A DNA stretch of 64,000 bases from Hydractinia symbiolongicarpus (Eukaryota; Cnidaria; Hydrozoa; Anthoathecata; Hydractiniidae). Location of the stretch: the NCBI RefSeq assembly GCF_029227915.1, contig NW_026633880.1, positions 1 through 64,000 on the forward strand, in the 5' to 3' direction. The notes under the pieces were generated by a model that did not search any database, was not told the origin of the DNA, and was given only the letters and a program-made list of their open reading frames with translations. Position numbers and translations under genes: made by a program. Positions 1-9,560 of the stretch are shown one piece after another. The number at the start of each line of letters is the position of its first letter. Positions within the stretch are counted from its first letter, which is position 1.

Positions 1-3
1 TTA

Positions 4-20
4 AACGGACTGACACCGTT
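4..20. repeat. AACGG/CCGTT inverted repeat, one per monomer
   Basis: Arms AACGG (4-8) and CCGTT (16-20) flank a 7-nt spacer. The same element recurs in almost every monomer. The preceding sequence carries another CCGTT (about 20 bp upstream of AACGG), and full-length monomers carry a further AACGG near the GC-rich run (76-80). Each full unit therefore has four copies of the pentamer in alternating orientation, which could pair in more than one way. AACGG is also the core of Myb-type recognition sites. That is known of the motif, and any binding here is unproven. Confidence 0.7.
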
Positions 21-89
21 ACAAAGTCAGTGAAATGTAGTATTTGAAACTGTCTCTATTTCTTAAGCGCGCGCTAACGGCTAGGATTG

Positions 90-354
90 GTCCCACAGTA
101 AAAAATGACTTATTAATCTAAGTGTTTAAAGAAGTGCTACCACAGCGCCCAGTGTAATCGCTGAGTTCCGGCAATCATGTCAAATTGAGAAGAATGTTAT
201 TTCTTGGAGTCCAATTTTCTCATTTATCACATTTATTAGGTCACAGTCCACAGTTAGTTCAATTATGTCCCACAGTCAATCGTTTCATTGTTAAAAGCGA
301 TACAACCTAGTAATATCAAAAAATATCGCTAAATACATGTTGGTACGAATATGT
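90..354 (+). repeat. Half-monomer duplication inside the 371-bp unit
   Basis: Co-linear similar blocks recur at an offset of about 163-177 bp within one monomer. GTCCCACAGT at 90-99 matches 267-276 exactly. AGTGCTACCAC at 133-143 resembles AGCGATACAACC at 296-307. TCGCT followed by a GA/AA-rich step at 158-162 matches 326-330. AAT-ATGT at 173-180 resembles AATATGT at 348-354. The order is kept and the spacing drifts by a few bases, as expected for an old duplication followed by indels. I infer that the monomer arose as a dimer of a unit of about 185 bp, close to a nucleosome repeat length. Similarity is too low to be certain by eye. Confidence 0.6.
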
Positions 355-1490
355 GACCCAACCGTTGTAACTCAAACGGACTGGCACCGTTAGAAAGTCA
401 ATGAAATGTAGTTTATGAAACTGTCGACATTTCTTCAGCGCGCGATAACGGCTAGGATTGGTCTCACAGTGAAGAATGACTTATTTATCTAAATTTTTAA
501 ATGAAGCGATACCTCAGCGCCCAGTGTAATCGCTGAGTTCTGGCAATTACGTCAAATTAAGAAGAATGTTATTTGTTGGAGTCCAGTTGACTCACTTATA
601 GCATTTATAAGGTCACAGTTCAAAATCAGTTCAATTTAGTCCAACAGTCAATCGTTTCACTGTTAAAAGCGATGTAACTTAGTAATATGAGAAAAATATC
701 GCTAAATACATGTTGGTACGAGTATGTGACCCAACCGTTGAAACTTAAACGGACTGACACCGTTACAAAGTCAGTGAAATGTAGTATTTGAAACTGTCTC
801 TCTTTCTTAAGCGCGCGCTAACGGCTAGGATTGGTCCCACAGTAAAAAATGACTTATTAATCTAAGTGTTTAAAGAAGTGCTACCACAGCGCCCAGTGTA
901 ATCGCTGAGTTCCGGCAATCATGTCAAATTGAGAAGAATTTTATTTCTTGGAGTCCAATTTTCTCATTTATCACATTTATTAGGTCACAGTCCACAGTTA
1001 GTTCAATTAATCCCACAGTCAATCGTTTCATTGTTAAAAGCGATACAACCTAGTAATATCAAAAAATATCGCTAAATACATGTTGGTACGAATATGTGAC
1101 CCAACCGTTGTAACCCAAACGGACTGGCACCGTTAGAAAGTCAATGAAATGTAGTTTATGAAACTGTCGATATTTCTTCAGCGCGCGATAACGGCTAGGA
1201 TTGGTCTCACAGTGAAGAATGACTTATTTATCTAAATTTTTAAATGACGCGATACCTCAGCGATCAGTGTAATCGCTGAGTTCCGGCAATCCCGACAAAT
1301 TAAGAAGAATGTTATTTCTTAGAGTCCAATTGTCTCATTTATCACATTTATCAGGTCACAGTCCAAAGTTAGTTCAACTAAGTCCCACAGTCAATCGTTT
1401 CATTGTTAAAAGCGATGCAACCTAGTAATATCAAAAAAAATATCGCTAAATACATGTTGGTACGAATATGTGACGCCACCGTTGAAACCC

Positions 1491-4029
1491 AAACGGACTG
1501 ACACCGTTAGAAAGTCAATAAAATGTAGTTTTTGAAACTGTCGCTATTTCTTCAGCGCTTGCTAACGGATAGGACTGGTTCCACAGTAAATGATGACTTA
1601 TTTATCTAAATTTTTAAATGAAGCGCTACAACAGCGCCCAGTGTAATCGCTGAGTTTCGGCAATCATGTCAAATTAAGAAGAATGTTATTTCTTGGAGTC
1701 CAAATGTCTCCTTTATCACATTTATCAGGTGACAGTCCAAAGTTAGTTCAAATAAGTCCCACAGTCAATCGTTTCATATTTAAAAGCGATGCAACCTAGT
1801 AGTATTAGGAAAATAGCGCTAAATACATGTTGGTACGAGTATGCGACCAAACCGTCGCAACTCAAGCGGACTGACACCGTTAGAAAGTCAATGAAATGTA
1901 GTTTTTGAAACTGCCGCTATTTCTTCAGCGCGCGATAATGACTTATTAATCTAAGTTTTTAAATGAAGTGCTACCACAGCGCCCAGTGTAATCGCTGAGT
2001 TCCGGCAATCATGTCAAATTGAGAAGAATGTTATTTCTTGGAGTCCAATTTTCTCATTTATCACATTTATTAGGTCACAGTCCAAAGTTAGTTCAAATGA
2101 GTACCACAGTCAATCCTTTCATTGTTAAAAGCGATGCAACCTAGTAATATGAGAAAAATATCGCAAAGTACATGTTGGTACGAATATGTGACCCAACCGT
2201 TGTAACTCAAACGGACTGACACCGTTAGAAAGGCAATGAAATGTAGTATTTGAAACTGTCTCTATTTCTTAAGCGCGCGCTAACGGCTAGGATTGGTCCC
2301 ACAGTAAAAAATGACTTATTAATCTAAGTGTTTAAAGAAGTGCTACCACAGCGCCCAGTGTAATCGCTGAGTTCCGCAATCATGTCAAATTGAGAAGAAT
2401 GTTATTTCTTGGAGTCCAATTGTCTCATTTATCACATTTATTAGGTCACAGTCCAATGTTAGTTCAATTAAGTCTCACAGTCAATCGTTTCATAGTTAAA
2501 AGCGATGCAACTTAGTAATATCAGAAAAATAGCGCTAAATACATGTTGGTACGAATAGGTGACCAAACCGTTGTAACTCAATCGGACTGACACCGTTAGA
2601 AAGTCAATAAAATGTAGTTTTTGAAACTGTCGCTATTTCTTCAGCGCTTGCTAACGGATAGGACTGGTTCCACAGTAAATGATGACTTATTTATCTAAAT
2701 TTTTAAATGAAGCGCTACAACAGCGCCCAGTGTAATCGCTGAGTTTCGGCAATCATGTCAAATTAAGAAGAATGTTATTTCTTGGAGTCCAAATGTCTCC
2801 TTTATCACATTTATCAGGTGACAGTCCAAAGTTAGTTCAAATAAGTCCCACAGTCAATCGTTTCATATTTAAAAGCGATGCAACCTAGTAGTATTAGGAA
2901 AATAGCGCTAAATACATGTTGGTACGAGTATGCGACCAAACCGTCGCAACTCAAGCGGACTGACACCGTTAGAAAGTCAATGAAATGTAGTTTTTGAAAC
3001 TGCCGCTATTTCTTCAGCGCGCGATAATGACTTATTAATCTAAGTTTTTAAATGAAGTGCTACCACAGCGCCCAGTGTAATCGCTGAGTTCCGGCAATCA
3101 TGTCAAATTGAGAAGAATGTTATTTCTTGGAGTCCAATTTTCTCATTTATCACATTTATTAGGTCACAGTCCAAAGTTAGTTCAACTAAGTCCCACAGTC
3201 AATCGTTTCATTGTTAAAAGCGATGCAACCTATTAATATCAAAAAAAATATCGCAAAGTACATGTTGGTACGAATATGTGACCCAACCGTTGTAACTCAA
3301 ACGGACTGACACCGTTAGAAAGGCAATGAAATGTAGTATTTGAAACTGTCTCTATTTCTTAAGCGCGCGCTAACGGCTAGGATTGGTCCCACAGTAAAAA
3401 ATGACTTATTAATCTAAGTGTTTAAAGAAGTGCTACCACAGCGCCCAGTGTAATCGCTGAGTTCCGCAATCATGTCAAATTGAGAAGAATGTTATTTCTT
3501 GGAGTCCAATTGTCTCATTTATCACATTTATTAGGTCACAGTCCAATGTTAGTTCAATTAAGTCTCACAGTCAATCGTTTCATAGTTAAAAGCGATGCAA
3601 CTTAGTAATATCAGAAAAATAGCGCTAAATACATGTTGGTACGAATAGGTGACCAAACCGTTGTAACTCAATCGGACTGACACCGTTAGAAAGTCAATAA
3701 AATGTAGTTTTTGAAACTGTCGCTATTTCTTCAGCGCTTGCTAACGGATAGGACTGGTTCCACAGTAAATGATGACTTATTTATCTAAATTTTTAAATGA
3801 AGCGCTACAACAGCGCCCAGTGTAATCGCTGAGTTTCGGCAATCATGTCAAATTAAGAAGAATGTTATTTCTTGGAGTCCAAATGTCTCCTTTATCACAT
3901 TTATCAGGTGACAGTCCAAAGTTAGTTCAAATAAGTCCCACAGTCAATCGTTTCATATTTAAAAGCGATGCAACCTAGTAGTATTAGGAAAATAGCGCTA
4001 AATACATGTTGGTACGAGTATGCGACCAA
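1491..4029 (+). repeat. Trimeric higher-order repeat of about 1,089 bp, 2.3 copies
   Basis: Three distinct monomers repeat in order. The first (373 bp) carries CAGCGCTTGCTAACGGATAG and TGTCTCCTTTATC. The second is the 345-bp form with GCGATAATGAC. The third (371 bp) carries TTAAGCGCGCGC, GTTCCGCAATC and GAATAGGTGACC. The TCAGCGCTT landmark lies at 1552, 2641 and 3731, spacings of 1089 and 1090. Copies are nearly identical, while neighbouring monomers within a copy differ at many positions, which defines an HOR. The third copy is cut at the 4,029/4,030 junction. The same trimer reappears reversed at about 4,949-7,487. Confidence 0.9.
1864..2208 (+). repeat. Short satellite monomer variant (345 bp), example
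   Basis: Relative to full units it lacks about 28 bp between GCGCGATAA and TGACTTATT. The lost part holds AACGG-CTAGG and the first GTCCCACAGT. The same deletion marks units near 3023, 18497, 20333, 21050, 21770, 23983, 29317, 30779, 31870, 32214, 33678, 34767, 35111, 36206, 37670, 39134, 40224 and 41317. On the reverse strand it is near 4513, 4858, 5948, 7038, 10362, 11826, 12546 and 15876. All share the same break, so they descend from one deletion. None is seen after about 41.67 kb. Confidence 0.9.
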
Positions 4030-4032
4030 AAT
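4027..4032. other. Orientation junction 1 (forward to reverse)
   Basis: Forward satellite breaks off in GCGACCAAA and reverse satellite begins at ATTGGACTCC. The forward array elsewhere continues CCAAACCG. The reverse array elsewhere reads ATGAGAAAATTGG. The two sides share AAA at the join, a 3-bp microhomology. No foreign sequence lies between them. Confidence 0.9.
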
Positions 4033-4850
4033 TGGACTCCAAGAAATAACATTCTTCTCAATTTGACATGATTGCCGGAACTCAGGGATTACACTGGGCG
4101 CTGTGGTACCACTTCATTTAAAAACTTAGATTAATAAGTCATTTTTTACTGTGGGACCAATCCCAGCCGTTATCGCGCGCTGAAGAAATAGCGACAGTTT
4201 CAAAAACCACATTTTATTGATTTTTCTAATGGTGTCAGTCCGTTTGAGTTACAACGGTTGTGTCACAAATTTGTACCAACATGTATTTAGCGATATTTTT
4301 TTTGATATTACTAGGTTGCATCGCTTTTAACAATGAAACGATTGACTGTGGGACTTAGTTGAACTAACTTTGGACTGTGACCTAATAAATGTGATAAATG
4401 AGAAAATTGGACTCCAAGAAATAACATTCTTCTCAATTTGACATGATTGCCGGACCTCAGCGATTACACTGGGCGCTGTGGTAGCACTTCATTTAAGAAC
4501 TTAGATTAATAAGTCATTATCGCGCGCTGAAGAAATAGCGACAGTTTCAAAACTACATTTCATTGCCTTTCTAACGGTGTCAGTCCGTTTGAGTTACAAC
4601 GGTTGGGTCACATATTCGTACCAACATGTACTTTGCGATATTTTTCTCATATTACTAGGTTGCATCGCTTTTAACAATGAAAGGATTGACTGTGGTACTC
4701 ATTTGAACTAACTTTGGACTGTGACCTAATAAATGTGATAAATGAGAAAATTGGACTCCAAGAAATAACATTCTTCTCAATTTGACATGATTGCCGGAAC
4801 TCAGCGATTACACTGGGCGCTGTGGTAGCACTTCATTTAAAAACTTAGAT
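4030..4850. repeat. Palindrome 2, left arm (821 bp)
   Basis: Reverse complement of 18,166-18,986, with paired coordinates summing to 23,016 (4500/18516, 4210/18806). Rare variants are shared: CATTTAAGAAC, CGGACCTCAG, AAACCACATTTT, GATTTTTCTAATGG, CACAAATTTGTACC and GGTACTCATTTG. I saw no mismatch. The arm starts exactly at orientation junction 1. Confidence 0.9.
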
Positions 4851-4948
4851 TAATAAGTCATTATCGCGCGCTGAAGAAATAGCGGCAGTTTCAAAAACTA
4901 CATTTCATTGACTTTCTAACGGTGTCAGTCCGCTTGAGTTGCGACGGT

Positions 4949-7900
4949 TTGGTCGCATACTCGTACCAACATGTATTTAGCGCTATTTTCCTAATACTAC
5001 TAGGTTGCATCGCTTTTAAATATGAAACGATTGACTGTGGGACTTATTTGAACTAACTTTGGACTGTCACCTGATAAATGTGATAAAGGAGACATTTGGA
5101 CTCCAAGAAATAACATTCTTCTTAATTTGACATGATTGCCGAAACTCAGCGATTACACTGGGCGCTGTTGTAGCGCTTCATTTAAAAATTTAGATAAATA
5201 AGTCATCATTTACTGTGGAACCAGTCCTATCCGTTAGCAAGCGCTGAAGAAATAGCGACAGTTTCAAAAACTACATTTTATTGACTTTCTAACGGTGTCA
5301 GTCCGATTGAGTTACAACGGTTTGGTCACCTATTCGTACCAACATGTATTTAGCGCTATTTTTCTGATATTACTAAGTTGCATCGCTTTTAACTATGAAA
5401 CGATTGACTGTGAGACTTAATTGAACTAACATTGGACTGTGACCTAATAAATGTGATAAATGAGACAATTGGACTCCAAGAAATAACATTCTTCTCAATT
5501 TGACATGATTGCGGAACTCAGCGATTACACTGGGCGCTGTGGTAGCACTTCTTTAAACACTTAGATTAATAAGTCATTTTTTACTGTGGGACCAATCCTA
5601 GCCGTTAGCGCGCGCTTAAGAAATAGAGACAGTTTCAAATACTACATTTCATTGCCTTTCTAACGGTGTCAGTCCGTTTGAGTTACAACGGTTGGGTCAC
5701 ATATTCGTACCAACATGTACTTTGCGATATTTTTTTTGATATTAATAGGTTGCATCGCTTTTAACAATGAAACGATTGACTGTGGGACTTAGTTGAACTA
5801 ACTTTGGACTGTGACCTAATAAATGTGATAAATGAGAAAATTGGACTCCAAGAAATAACATTCTTCTCAATTTGACATGATTGCCGGAACTCAGCGATTA
5901 CACTGGGCGCTGTGGTAGCACTTCATTTAAAAACTTAGATTAATAAGTCATTATCGCGCGCTGAAGAAATAGCGGCAGTTTCAAAAACTACATTTCATTG
6001 ACTTTCTAACGGTGTCAGTCCGCTTGAGTTGCGACGGTTTGGTCGCATACTCGTACCAACATGTATTTAGCGCTATTTTCCTAATACTACTAGGTTGCAT
6101 CGCTTTTAAATATGAAACGATTGACTGTGGGACTTATTTGAACTAACTTTGGACTGTCACCTGATAAATGTGATAAAGGAGACATTTGGACTCCAAGAAA
6201 TAACATTCTTCTTAATTTGACATGATTGCCGAAACTCAGCGATTACACTGGGCGCTGTTGTAGCGCTTCATTTAAAAATTTAGATAAATAAGTCATCATT
6301 TACTGTGGAACCAGTCCTATCCGTTAGCAAGCGCTGAAGAAATAGCGACAGTTTCAAAAACTACATTTTATTGACTTTCTAACGGTGTCAGTCCGATTGA
6401 GTTACAACGGTTTGGTCACCTATTCGTACCAACATGTATTTAGCGCTATTTTTCTGATATTACTAAGTTGCATCGCTTTTAACTATGAAACGATTGACTG
6501 TGAGACTTAATTGAACTAACATTGGACTGTGACCTAATAAATGTGATAAATGAGACAATTGGACTCCAAGAAATAACATTCTTCTCAATTTGACATGATT
6601 GCGGAACTCAGCGATTACACTGGGCGCTGTGGTAGCACTTCTTTAAACACTTAGATTAATAAGTCATTTTTTACTGTGGGACCAATCCTAGCCGTTAGCG
6701 CGCGCTTAAGAAATAGAGACAGTTTCAAATACTACATTTCATTGCCTTTCTAACGGTGTCAGTCCGTTTGAGTTACAACGGTTGGGTCACATATTCGTAC
6801 CAACATGTACTTTGCGATATTTTTCTCATATTACTAGGTTGCATCGCTTTTAACAATGAAAGGATTGACTGTGGTACTCATTTGAACTAACTTTGGACTG
6901 TGACCTAATAAATGTGATAAATGAGAAAATTGGACTCCAAGAAATAACATTCTTCTCAATTTGACATGATTGCCGGAACTCAGCGATTACACTGGGCGCT
7001 GTGGTAGCACTTCATTTAAAAACTTAGATTAATAAGTCATTATCGCGCGCTGAAGAAATAGCGGCAGTTTCAAAAACTACATTTCATTGACTTTCTAACG
7101 GTGTCAGTCCGCTTGAGTTGCGACGGTTTGGTCGCATACTCGTACCAACATGTATTTAGCGCTATTTTCCTAATACTACTAGGTTGCATCGCTTTTAAAT
7201 ATGAAACGATTGACTGTGGGACTTATTTGAACTAACTTTGGACTGTCACCTGATAAATGTGATAAAGGAGACATTTGGACTCCAAGAAATAACATTCTTC
7301 TTAATTTGACATGATTGCCGAAACTCAGCGATTACACTGGGCGCTGTTGTAGCGCTTCATTTAAAAATTTAGATAAATAAGTCATCATTTACTGTGGAAC
7401 CAGTCCTATCCGTTAGCAAGCGCTGAAGAAATAGCGACAGTTTCAAAAACTACATTTTATTGACTTTCTAACGGTGTCAGTCCGTTTGGGTTTCAACGGT
7501 GGCGTCACATATTCGTACCAACATGTATTTAGCGATATTTTTTTTGATATTACTAGGTTGCATCGCTTTTAACAATGAAACGATTGACTGTGGGACTTAG
7601 TTGAACTAACTTTGGACTGTGACCTGATAAATGTGATAAATGAGACAATTGGACTCTAAGAAATAACATTCTTCTTAATTTGTCGGGATTGCCGGAACTC
7701 AGCGATTACACTGATCGCTGAGGTATCGCGTCATTTAAAAATTTAGATAAATAAGTCATTCTTCACTGTGAGACCAATCCTAGCCGTTATCGCGCGCTGA
7801 AGAAATATCGACAGTTTCATAAACTACATTTCATTGACTTTCTAACGGTGCCAGTCCGTTTGGGTTACAACGGTTGGGTCACATATTCGTACCAACATGT

Positions 7901-8977
7901 ATTTAGCGATATTTTTTGATATTACTAGGTTGTATCGCTTTTAACAATGAAACGATTGACTGTGGGATTAATTGAACTAACTGTGGACTGTGACCTAATA
8001 AATGTGATAAATGAGAAAATTGGACTCCAAGAAATAAAATTCTTCTCAATTTGACATGATTGCCGGAACTCAGCGATTACACTGGGCGCTGTGGTAGCAC
8101 TTCTTTAAACACTTAGATTAATAAGTCATTTTTTACTGTGGGACCAATCCTAGCCGTTAGCGCGCGCTTAAGAAATAGAGACAGTTTCAAATACTACATT
8201 TCACTGACTTTGTAACGGTGTCAGTCCGTTTAAGTTTCAACGGTTGGGTCACATACTCGTACCAACATGTATTTAGCGATATTTTTCTCATATTACTAAG
8301 TTACATCGCTTTTAACAGTGAAACGATTGACTGTTGGACTAAATTGAACTGATTTTGAACTGTGACCTTATAAATGCTATAAGTGAGTCAACTGGACTCC
8401 AACAAATAACATTCTTCTTAATTTGACGTAATTGCCAGAACTCAGCGATTACACTGGGCGCTGAGGTATCGCTTCATTTAAAAATTTAGATAAATAAGTC
8501 ATTCTTCACTGTGAGACCAATCCTAGCCGTTATCGCGCGCTGAAGAAATGTCGACAGTTTCATAAACTACATTTCATTGACTTTCTAACGGTGCCAGTCC
8601 GTTTGAGTTACAACGGTTGGGTCACATATTCGTACCAACATGTATTTAGCGATATTTTTTGATATTACTAGGTTGTATCGCTTTTAACAATGAAACGATT
8701 GACTGTGGGACATAATTGAACTAACTGTGGACTGTGACCTAATAAATGTGATAAATGAGAAAATTGGACTCCAAGAAATAACATTCTTCTCAATTTGACA
8801 TGATTGCCGGAACTCAGCGATTACACTGGGCGCTGTGGTAGCACTTCTTTAAACACTTAGATTAATAAGTCATTTTTTACTGTGGGACCAATCCTAGCCG
8901 TTAGCGCGCGCTTAAGAAATAGAGACAGTTTCAAATACTACATTTCACTGACTTTGTAACGGTGTCAGTCCGTTTAA
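4949..8977. repeat. Palindrome 1, right arm
   Basis: Reverse-complement partner of 1-4,029, with the 919-bp spacer 4,030-4,948 between the arms. It contains the reversed trimer HOR and then four full-length monomers, mirroring the left arm monomer for monomer. Identity by eye is far higher than between any neighbouring monomers, so the two arms are recent copies of each other or one is an artefact. Confidence 0.92.
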
Positions 8978-9560
8978 GTTTCAACGGTTGGGTTACATAC
9001 TCGTACCAACATGTATTTAGCGATATTTTTCTCATATTACTAAGTTACATCGCTTTTAACAGTGAAACGATTGACTGTGGGACTAAATTGAACTGATTTT
9101 GAACTGTGACCTTATAAATGCTATAAGTGAGTCAACTGGACTCCAACAAATAACATTCTTCTTAATTTGACGTAATTGCCGGACTCAGCGATTGCACTGG
9201 GCGCTGTGGTAGCGCTTCATTTAAAAGTTTAAATAAATCAGTCATTTGTTACTGTGGGACCAATCCTAGCCGTTATTGCGCGCTGAAGAACTAGCGACAG
9301 TTTCAAAAACTACATTTTATTGACTTTCTAACGGTGTCAGTCCGTTTGAGTTTCAACGCTGGCGTCACATATTCGTACCAACATGTATTTAGCGATATTT
9401 TTTTTGATATTACTAGGTTGCATCGCTTTTAACAATGAAACGCTAGACTGTGGTACTTATTTGAACTAACTTTAGACTGTGACCTAATAAATGTGATAAA
9501 TGAGAAAATTGGACTCCAAGAAATAACATTCTTCTCAATTTGACATGATTGCCGGAACTC

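Larger units (their letters stand above)
3..373 (+). repeat. Reference satellite monomer (371 bp)
   Basis: One full unit, given to define landmarks. It opens with the inverted repeat AACGG-ACTGACA-CCGTT (4-20). An alternating GC run lies at 67-74, followed by TAACGG. The 10-mer GTCCCACAGT occurs twice (90-99 and 267-276). An AGTGCTACCAC block is at 133-143. The strongly conserved stretch around TACATGTTGGTACGA spans about 334-348 and is followed by ATATGTGACCCAACCGTTG. The last stretch is nearly unchanged across both subfamilies and both orientations, apart from point variants. The unit is AT-rich with scattered CpG. The phase chosen here is arbitrary, since nothing shows where a natural unit starts. 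Confidence 0.93.
1..4029 (+). repeat. Satellite array block A, forward orientation
   Basis: Tandem array of about 11 monomers. The landmark AAACGG recurs at 3, 374, 747, 1117, 1491, 1864 (as AAGCGG) and 2209, giving unit lengths of 371, 373, 370, 374, 373 and 345. The first four units are full length. From 1491 the block becomes a three-monomer higher-order repeat. The block begins before the window and stops abruptly at 4029 in mid-monomer, where orientation flips. No open frame of note occurs. The whole block is also the left arm of a large palindrome, described separately. Confidence 0.97.
1..4029. repeat. Palindrome 1, left arm (at least 4.03 kb)
   Basis: This stretch is the reverse complement of 4,949-8,977. 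Paired positions sum to 8,978 at every landmark checked: 1/8977, 1491/7487 and 4029/4949. There is therefore no net indel along the arm. Private variants are shared, such as ATTATGTCCC at 263, GTCCAACAG near 650, GAATTTTATTT near 938, TTAATCCCAC near 1008, GACGCGATACCTCAGCGATC near 1246 and CCTATTAATATC near 3229. I noticed one mismatch, near 803 (CTCTCTTT against CTCTATTT). The arm is cut by the window start, so its true length is unknown. Confidence 0.92.

Noticed and set aside
1-373. CENP-B box in the monomer
   Set aside because: I looked for TTCG followed by the A and CGGG positions of the box on both strands and found no match. TTCGGCAATC shares only the first bases.
1-373. tRNA- or 5S-derived satellite
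   Set aside because: No B-box-like GGTTCGAATCC or cloverleaf arms were seen. The small inverted repeats are too short and do not form a tRNA fold.
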